Assembly: GCA_902783305.1 (NCBI GenBank)
Contig: CACZQU010000594.1
Location: 1 to 10,034 of the forward strand
Origin: an uncultured Lachnospiraceae bacterium
Lineage (GTDB): Bacteria; Bacillota; Clostridia; Lachnospirales; Lachnospiraceae
DNA length: 10,034 nucleotides
Direction of reading: 5' to 3'
A program made the translations under genes and the position numbers. Position 1 is the first letter of the stretch. The number at the start of each line of letters is the position of its first letter. Positions 5,534 to 10,034 of the stretch are shown here, piece by piece. Below the pieces are notes generated by a model. That model was not told the DNA's origin. It saw only the letters and a list, made by a program, of their open reading frames with translations, and ran no database searches.

Positions 5534-7557
5534 AGCAGTACCTTCGATGGCCTTGGTACATCGGAGCGGTTCTGGCCGTGTCCGTTGCCGTATTTTACTC
5601 CGTGGATAAAAAAGCAGGGTTTCTTGCGGCAGCGGTTGTGCTGACTTATTTTCTTATCGTATCTGCCGCAAGCTTACGTCTCAGGCCGGTCATTCTGAAT
5701 GAAATGACAGCCTTTGCTCTGCAATATGAAACGGTAGAGAAGGATCTTCTCGAGGAAATGGCCGTTCCGTATGCGCTGATGGACACACAGGGGAGGCTGA
5801 TCTGGGAGAATAAGGCATTTACTGCCTTGTCCGGAAGGAAGGCACTCTATCACGGGAATATTGAAACGCTGTTTCCCTCGGTGAAGGCATCAGACCTGCT
5901 TTCTGCTTCAGAGCCGGGTGAAAAGGATGAACAGCTGCTGGAGCATGACGGAAGGCTTTATCGGATTCATGCGCGTAAAATCAGTCTGAAGGAGATCGCC
6001 CGCGCCTCCGCGGTCATTGATCCGGCCAGCGAGGAGGCGGAGCTGATTTCGCTGTATCTTTATGATGAAACCGATTTCCGTCGTCTTGCAAGGAAATGCG
6101 AAGAAGAAAAACCGGTGTTTGGACTGGTTTACCTGGACAATTATGAAGAAGCTCTGGAATCAGTGGAAGAGGTCCGGCGCTCCATGCTGGTGGCGCTGAT
6201 TGAGAGGAAAATCAATCAGTATTTTGCTGATCTGGACGGAATTGTCCGGAAGACCGAAAGAGACAAGTTTTTTGTGATCCTGAACAAGAGCGCCCTGGAT
6301 ACGATGAGAGAGCAGAAATTCAGGGTTCTGGAGGAGGTCAAGACCGTCAACTTCGGGAATTCCATGGCGCTTACCGTAAGCATCGGTATCGGACTGAACG
6401 GCGCAAACTTACATCAGAATTCCGAATATGCCCGGATCGCCATGGAAATGGCGCTTGGACGGGGAGGGGATCAGGTCGTTGTCAAGGACGGGATTGCCAT
6501 CACCTATTATGGCGGGAAATCCCTCCAGATGGAAAAGACAACCCGGGTAAAGGCCCGCGTGAAGGCTCAGGCGCTGAGAGAAATCATTGCGGCCAAGGAA
6601 CAGGTCGTCGTCATGGGCCATAAGATCACGGATGTCGATGCTCTTGGCGCGGCGATCGGAATCTACCGGATCGGATCTACGCTTGGCAAGCCGGTTCACA
6701 TTGTGGTAAATGATCCGACGACATCGATTCGTCCGCTGATGTCGGGGTTTCTGGACAATCCGGAATACGGAGCCGGGATGTTCATCGACAGCTCCGCTGC
6801 CAAAAACCTTGTAGATAACAACACTGTGGTCGTGGTCGTGGATACCAACAAACCCAGCTATACCGAGTGCAAGGATCTTCTTTTCATGACAAAATCGATC
6901 GTGGTTCTGGATCATCACCGAAGAGGAAATGAAGTGATCGACAACGCAGTATTGTCTTATGTCGAGCCCTATGCCTCTTCGGCCTGTGAAATGGTGTCGG
7001 AAATCGTCCAGTATTTCGGAGAGGACATTAAGCTGCGTCCGATGGAAGCCGATTGTCTGTATGCCGGTATTGTCATTGACACCAACAATTTTATTACCCG
7101 GAGCGGGGTGCGTACGTTTGAAGCCGCGGCTTATCTGCGCAGGAACGGAGCGGATACAACCAGGGTCCGGAAAATGCTCCGGGACAATATCGATTCCTAT
7201 AAGGCAAAAGCGGAAGCGGTGCGGACAGCGGAGATCTACCGCGATTATTTTGCCATTGGAATCTGTCCCAGCGAAGGTATTGAAAGCCCCACCGTGGTCG
7301 GAGCACAGGCGGCCAATGAGCTGTTGAATATCGCCGGAGTCAAGGCATCCTTTGTGCTGACCCGGTTTAATCAGGAGATTTATGTCAGCGCCCGCGCGAT
7401 TGATGAAGTGAATGTACAGATATTGATGGAACAGCTTGGGGGAGGAGGCCACCTCAACATTGCCGGCGCCCAGGTGAAGGCCAGCCCGGAAAAAACAAAG
7501 GAAATGTTGAAGGAAATCATCGATCGTTTTATTGAGGAGGAGGAGAGGAAACAATGA
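5503..7557 (+). CDS. gdpP: GdpP-type c-di-AMP phosphodiesterase (DHH-DHHA1)
   Basis: A membrane-bound phosphodiesterase predicted to hydrolyse cyclic di-AMP to pApA, affecting wall, potassium and stress control. The protein has 684 residues. Two membrane segments lie at about 17-34 and 39-58. A degenerate PAS domain (about 84-150) is followed by a degenerate GGDEF domain (about 175-335), where the signature is replaced by ERDKF (252-256), so cyclase activity is unlikely. The DHH domain shows [11 protein letters not shown] (H373, D377, D379) and DHH at 470-472. The DHHA1 domain has LGGGGH ending at H650. All expected metal ligands appear present. The start at 5503 is the first ATG after an in-frame stop at 5473; ATG 5512 is an alternative. 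Neither has a strong ribosome binding site (GGG at 5492-5494 only). The stop overlaps the rplI start by 4 bases. Confidence 0.95.
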   Translation: MEKMDWKGTLKQYLRWPWYIGAVLAVSVAVFYSVDKKAGFLAAAVVLTYFLIVSAASLRLRPVILNEMTAFALQYETVEKDLLEEMAVPYALMDTQGRLIWENKAFTALSGRKALYHGNIETLFPSVKASDLLSASEPGEKDEQLLEHDGRLYRIHARKISLKEIARASAVIDPASEEAELISLYLYDETDFRRLARKCEEEKPVFGLVYLDNYEEALESVEEVRRSMLVALIERKINQYFADLDGIVRKTERDKFFVILNKSALDTMREQKFRVLEEVKTVNFGNSMALTVSIGIGLNGANLHQNSEYARIAMEMALGRGGDQVVVKDGIAITYYGGKSLQMEKTTRVKARVKAQALREIIAAKEQVVVMGHKITDVDALGAAIGIYRIGSTLGKPVHIVVNDPTTSIRPLMSGFLDNPEYGAGMFIDSSAAKNLVDNNTVVVVVDTNKPSYTECKDLLFMTKSIVVLDHHRRGNEVIDNAVLSYVEPYASSACEMVSEIVQYFGEDIKLRPMEADCLYAGIVIDTNNFITRSGVRTFEAAAYLRRNGADTTRVRKMLRDNIDSYKAKAEAVRTAEIYRDYFAIGICPSEGIESPTVVGAQAANELLNIAGVKASFVLTRFNQEIYVSARAIDEVNVQILMEQLGGGGHLNIAGAQVKASPEKTKEMLKEIIDRFIEEEERKQ

Positions 7558-8003
7558 AGGTTATACTTTTGGAGGATGTGAAATCTCTGGGGAAAAAGGG
7601 TGAAATCGTTACCGTGAGTGACGGTTATGCCCGCAACATGCTTCTGCCGAAAAAGCTTGGCGCGGAAGCGACAAAGGGCAATCTGAATGACCTGAAGCTT
7701 CGCAAAGCCAATGAAGAAAAAATAGCGAAGGAAAATCTGGCCGCTGCCCAGCTCATCGCCAGAGACCTCGAGGGCAAAAAGATTGTCCTGTCGCTGAAGG
7801 TCGGCGAAGGCGGAAAGACCTTCGGCTCGGTAGCGGCAAAGGAAATCAGTGAAGCGGCTAAGGAGCAGCTTGGCATTGAAATCGACAAAAAGAAGCTTCT
7901 CCTGGATGCGCCGATCCGCGAAATCGGTGTCAGCGAGGTACCGGTCCGTCTGCATCCAAAGGTGACCGGCAGCCTTCAGGTGGAGATCCGGAAAGAAGTC
8001 TGA
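7554..8003 (+). CDS. rplI: 50S ribosomal protein L9
   Basis: L9 binds 23S rRNA domain V and reaches out from the large subunit, contributing to translational fidelity. The protein has 149 residues, the family length. The N-terminal RNA-binding domain (1-52) carries [19 protein letters not shown] and [17 protein letters not shown] long connecting helix (about 45-75, [19 protein letters not shown]) leads to the C-terminal domain with GKTFGSV and [11 protein letters not shown]. The ATG shares bases with the gdpP stop (ATGA). The ribosome binding site AGGAGGAGAGG lies inside the 3' end of gdpP (7538-7548), so translation is probably coupled. dnaB follows after 19 bases. The gdpP-rplI-dnaB order is common in Firmicutes. 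Confidence 0.98.
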   Translation: MKVILLEDVKSLGKKGEIVTVSDGYARNMLLPKKLGAEATKGNLNDLKLRKANEEKIAKENLAAAQLIARDLEGKKIVLSLKVGEGGKTFGSVAAKEISEAAKEQLGIEIDKKKLLLDAPIREIGVSEVPVRLHPKVTGSLQVEIRKEV

Positions 8004-8022
8004 CACATTTGGGAAATAAGAC

Positions 8023-9351
8023 ATGGATGAAAATCTGATTCGCAGAATTCTGCCAAACAGTCCTGAAGCTGAGCAGGCTGTCATCGGCGCCATGATCATG
8101 GACAGGGACGCGATTATTGCCGCGTCGGAAATCCTGGTTCCGGAGGATTTTTATCAGAAAGCATTTGGACTGATTTTCCAGGCCATGGTGGAGCTGTCCA
8201 ATGAAGGCAGACCGGTCGATATTGTGACCCTTCAGGACCGTCTGAAGGAAAAGGATCTTCCGCCCGATCTGATCGGCACGGAGTATGTGCGGGATCTTCT
8301 GGCTTCGGTACCTACCTCCGCCAATGCCGGTTATTATGCGAAAATTGTCCGGGACAAATCCATTCTGAGAAAACTGATCAAAGCCAATGAGGAAGTGGCA
8401 AACGCCTGCTATCTGGAAAAGGACAGTACTCAGGTGATCCTGGAGGACGCGGAAAAAAAACTGTTTCAGGTATTGCAGGGAAACAGAGGGGAAGAATTCG
8501 TTCCGATATCACAGGTGGTGATGGAGGCAGTAACCCGGATTGAGAATGCCGCCCGGCTGAAAGGATCGGTGACGGGTCTGCCTACAGGGTTTGTGGATCT
8601 GGATTACAAAACCTCCGGAATGCATAAGTCCGACCTGATTCTGGTTGCCGCCAGACCTTCCATGGGAAAGACGGCTTTTGTTCTCAATATTGCCCAATAT
8701 CTGGCATTTCGCAAGGATGTGACGGTCGCGGTTTTCAGCCTGGAGATGTCCAAGGAGCAGCTGGTCAACCGTCTTCTGGCGATGGAGTGTCATGTGGACT
8801 CTCAGAATATGAGGACAGGAAACCTGAAGGACGAGGACTGGGCCAGACTGGTAGAAGGCGCGGACATCATCGGGCGGTCTCATCTGATCATCGATGACAC
8901 CCCGGGTATTTCCGTGGGACAGCTAAGGTCAAAGTGCCGAAGATACAAGCTGGAGCACAACCTTGGAATTGTCATGATTGACTATATGCAGCTGATGAGC
9001 GGGAGCGGCCGCAGCGATTCCAGACAGCAGGAAATTTCCGATATTTCCCGGTCCCTGAAGGCTCTTGCCAGGGAACTGGATATCCCTGTCGTTGTGCTGT
9101 CCCAGCTGAACCGGGCTGTCGAGCAAAGACCCGATCATCGTCCGATGCTCTCTGACCTCAGAGAATCCGGGGCGATTGAGCAGGATGCGGATGTGGTGAT
9201 GTTTATCTACCGTGACGATTATTACCACAAAGATACAGAGAAAAAGAATATCTCTGAGATCATTATCGCCAAACAGAGGAATGGCCCCATCGGGACAGTA
9301 GAGCTGGTGTGGCTTCCTCAGTATACTCAGTTTGTCAATATGAAAAAATAG
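8023..9351 (+). CDS. dnaB: Replicative DNA helicase DnaB (DnaC in Bacillus naming)
   Basis: The hexameric 5'-3' helicase that unwinds DNA ahead of the replisome. The protein has 442 residues. The N-terminal domain (about 8-105) begins LIRRILPNSPEAEQAVIGAM, typical of the family. A linker leads to the RecA-like ATPase domain, with Walker A ARPSMGKT at 210-217 and Walker B ending in D320 of IVMIDYMQLM. The QLNRAVEQRPDHRPMLSDLR block includes the sensor glutamine, the DADVVMFIYRDDYY block follows, and the C-terminal KQRNGPIGTVEL carries a candidate arginine finger. No intein or frameshift is seen. The start at 8023 fits the family N-terminus although the site upstream is weak (GGGAAA, 8011-8016); coupling to rplI may help. 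It is the last gene of its unit and is convergent with the ferredoxin gene. Confidence 0.97.
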   Translation: MDENLIRRILPNSPEAEQAVIGAMIMDRDAIIAASEILVPEDFYQKAFGLIFQAMVELSNEGRPVDIVTLQDRLKEKDLPPDLIGTEYVRDLLASVPTSANAGYYAKIVRDKSILRKLIKANEEVANACYLEKDSTQVILEDAEKKLFQVLQGNRGEEFVPISQVVMEAVTRIENAARLKGSVTGLPTGFVDLDYKTSGMHKSDLILVAARPSMGKTAFVLNIAQYLAFRKDVTVAVFSLEMSKEQLVNRLLAMECHVDSQNMRTGNLKDEDWARLVEGADIIGRSHLIIDDTPGISVGQLRSKCRRYKLEHNLGIVMIDYMQLMSGSGRSDSRQQEISDISRSLKALARELDIPVVVLSQLNRAVEQRPDHRPMLSDLRESGAIEQDADVVMFIYRDDYYHKDTEKKNISEIIIAKQRNGPIGTVELVWLPQYTQFVNMKK

Positions 9352-9363
9352 CTAAAGATACCG

Positions 9364-9446
9364 GCTCCTCTCATCTGCTCGACAATACGCCGAAACAGCG
9401 GCGGTTGAACCGTCTGTGCCGGGATTTCCGAAGATCTGAGAGGAGC
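9364..9446. repeat. 10-base perfect inverted repeat downstream of dnaB
   Basis: GCTCCTCTCA (9364-9373) is the exact reverse complement of TGAGAGGAGC (9437-9446), separated by 63 bases. The enclosed segment has its own small fold: CGG and CCG around TTGAA near 9401-9411, flanked by ACAG and CTGT. No T-run follows either arm. It lies in the 220-base gap between dnaB and the ferredoxin gene. It could be structure in the dnaB 3' untranslated region. I see no gene or tRNA in this stretch. Confidence 0.4.
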
Positions 9447-9479
9447 TGTGAAAAGGAGCTGACAGAAAAACTTCAGCAC

Positions 9480-9527
9480 AAAAAAAGGTCGTGCAAAAAG
9501 CGAAAACGCTTATTGCACGACCTTTTA
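9480..9527. terminator. Bidirectional terminator between dnaB and ferredoxin gene
   Basis: Arms of 20 bases (9483-9502 and 9507-9526) pair with a single A-A mismatch (9497/9512) around an AAAA loop. The stem includes the perfect block AAAAGGTCGTGCAA. On the minus strand the stem leads into seven T (complement of 9480-9486), a strong terminator for the ferredoxin gene. On the plus strand only four T follow, within the stem, then a T-rich stretch, so it should also stop dnaB transcripts, though less strongly. The placement between convergent genes supports this double role. Confidence 0.9.
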
Positions 9528-9571
9528 CTATTTCCTGATGAAGATGTCAGCTGATCTTCAACGTATCACGA

Positions 9572-9742
9572 TCAGCCCTGGGAGATTGCTCCGGTCGGAC
9601 ATACATCGGCACAGGTTCCGCAATCCACACAGCTGTCCGGATTGATCTCATAGTGCTCTGCACCCTGGGAAATTGCTTCGTTCGGGCACTCAGCCTCGCA
9701 GGTGCCGCAGCTTACACAGTCATCACCAATAACATATGCCAT
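9572..9742 (-). CDS. Clostridial-type 2[4Fe-4S] ferredoxin
   Basis: A small cytoplasmic electron carrier of low potential, typically serving pyruvate:ferredoxin oxidoreductase, hydrogenases and related enzymes of anaerobes. The protein has 56 residues, near the 55 of classical clostridial ferredoxins. Each half carries CxxCxxCxxxCP: C9, C12, C15, C19 and C38, C41, C44, C48. The two halves are visibly duplicated (CVSCGTCEAECPNEAIS and CVDCGTCADVCPTGAIS). The start at 9742 is chosen because AAGGAGG (9751-9757, minus strand) lies eight bases upstream; an in-frame ATG at 9775 would add 11 atypical residues that read through that site. The gene stands alone, convergent with dnaB, with its own promoter and terminator. 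Its redox partners are not encoded in the window. Confidence 0.96.
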   Translation of the reverse strand: MAYVIGDDCVSCGTCEAECPNEAISQGAEHYEINPDSCVDCGTCADVCPTGAISQG

Positions 9743-9793
9743 AATCGTTTCCTCCTTATCAGAAAGTAAAAGCATGGTTTCATCTGTAGCGTT

Positions 9794-9822
9794 ATTCTAT
9801 AACATATTCATGAAAAGATCAA
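9794..9822 (-). promoter_or_regulatory. Probable promoter of the ferredoxin gene
   Basis: On the minus strand TTGATC (9817-9822) and TAGAAT (9794-9799) are spaced by 17 bases, within a TATAGAAT block. The predicted start is near 9787, about 45 bases before the ATG. The region is AT-rich compared with its surroundings. No operator was recognised. Confidence 0.6.
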
Positions 9823-9900
9823 GTATAATTTAAAGATGCGGTATACACGGAACCAGATAAGGTTACTATTCACGGATTAACGGTAAAGCCACGCGCGGGC

Positions 9901-10027
9901 GAATGGTACCCGAAATGGCACGTTCCCACTCGTCCTCGGCGTAGCGGTATCTAAGTTCGTACTGCGCCTTCGGCTTGCACTCACTAAGTACCGACGCCTG
10001 CGGATGGCCATTTCTAGGGTACCATTC
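9901..10027. repeat. Long imperfect inverted repeat (about 127-base hairpin element)
   Basis: GAATGGTACCC (9901-9911) pairs with GGGTACCATTC (10017-10027), and GAAATGGC (9912-9919) pairs with GCCATTTC (10007-10014); only TA at 10015-10016 bulges. Further in, GGCGT (9938-9942) pairs with ACGCC (9994-9998) and CGGTA (9945-9949) with TACCG (9989-9993), again with a two-base bulge (9943-9944). The stem continues with CT and AGT (9951-9956) against ACT and AG (9983-9988), and ends in a small hairpin, TGCGCC against GGC-TT-GCA (9963-9979). The whole can fold into one arm. No transposase is present in the window. It could be a REP or MITE-like repeat or a structured RNA. The flank at 9823-9900 holds nothing I recognise. 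Confidence 0.72.
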
Positions 10028-10034
10028 ACCTCAC

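Noticed and set aside
6175..6500. Possible active diguanylate cyclase (GGDEF) domain in GdpP
   Set aside because: The signature position reads ERDKF, a degenerate form as in GdpP proteins, so cyclase activity is not expected.
6409..7554. A 381-codon open frame on the minus strand opposite gdpP
   Set aside because: It lies entirely antisense to the conserved DHH-DHHA1 coding region, shows no recognisable domain and has no role for a second gene here.
9352..9480. Possible tRNA or small RNA gene in the gap after dnaB
   Set aside because: No cloverleaf, no T-arm GGTTCRA motif and no CCA end could be found; only inverted repeats are supported.
9309..9554. An 81-codon plus-strand frame after dnaB
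   Set aside because: It starts inside dnaB in another frame and its 3' part translates the terminator hairpin; no ribosome binding site.
9743..9775. Upstream ATG for the ferredoxin
   Set aside because: The extension translates the AAGGAGG site itself; 9742 gives the classical 56-residue protein.
9824..9829. TATAAT on the plus strand as a promoter towards the right edge
   Set aside because: No -35 match at 16-18 bases upstream and no gene downstream in the window.
10004..10034. Plus-strand ATG frame open to the window end
   Set aside because: It begins inside the hairpin arm with no ribosome binding site and is too short to judge.
1..10034. CRISPR array, prophage, transposase, toxin-antitoxin or defence genes
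   Set aside because: No regularly spaced direct repeats and no coding sequence of these types; almost all coding space is taken by housekeeping genes.

Overview
The window is a chromosomal housekeeping region of a low-to-mid GC Gram-positive bacterium. It is most like a member of the Clostridia, probably Lachnospiraceae or a close relative. The grounds are protein style, strong AGGAGG ribosome binding sites, the order rpsF-ssb-rpsR followed by gdpP-rplI-dnaB, and a 56-residue clostridial 2[4Fe-4S] ferredoxin. No gene was compared with a database, so the family-level placement is inference.

Layout, left to right. (1) 1-2585, plus strand: the 3' part of prmC, which overlaps prfA by 8 bases, then a TPR lipoprotein of unknown role. 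PrmC methylates the GGQ glutamine of the release factor encoded next to it. (2) 2586-2713: a non-coding gap dense in inverted repeats, then hflX (2714-3952), a ribosome-associated GTPase. (3) 3961-5357: a good sigma-A promoter, a leader whose predicted helix covers the rpsF ribosome binding site, then rpsF, ssb and rpsR, closed by a textbook intrinsic terminator. (4) 5374-9351: a second strong promoter, a 5' leader with tiny candidate ORFs, then gdpP (c-di-AMP phosphodiesterase), rplI (4-base overlap) and dnaB (replicative helicase). (5) 9352-9571: a structured gap with a long bidirectional terminator hairpin. (6) 9572-9742, minus strand: a ferredoxin gene with its own promoter, convergent with dnaB. 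(7) 9823-10034: no convincing gene, but a roughly 127-base imperfect inverted repeat that folds into one long hairpin and runs almost to the window edge.

Functionally the genes serve translation (PrmC, RF1, HflX, S6, S18, L9), DNA replication and repair (SSB, DnaB) and second-messenger control (GdpP). I see no defence system, prophage, transposase, CRISPR array, tRNA or rRNA. Nothing here is clearly a new biological system. The observations most worth checking are non-coding: the long hairpin at 9901-10027, the overlapping alternative pairings before hflX, the rpsF leader, and the small ORFs ahead of gdpP.
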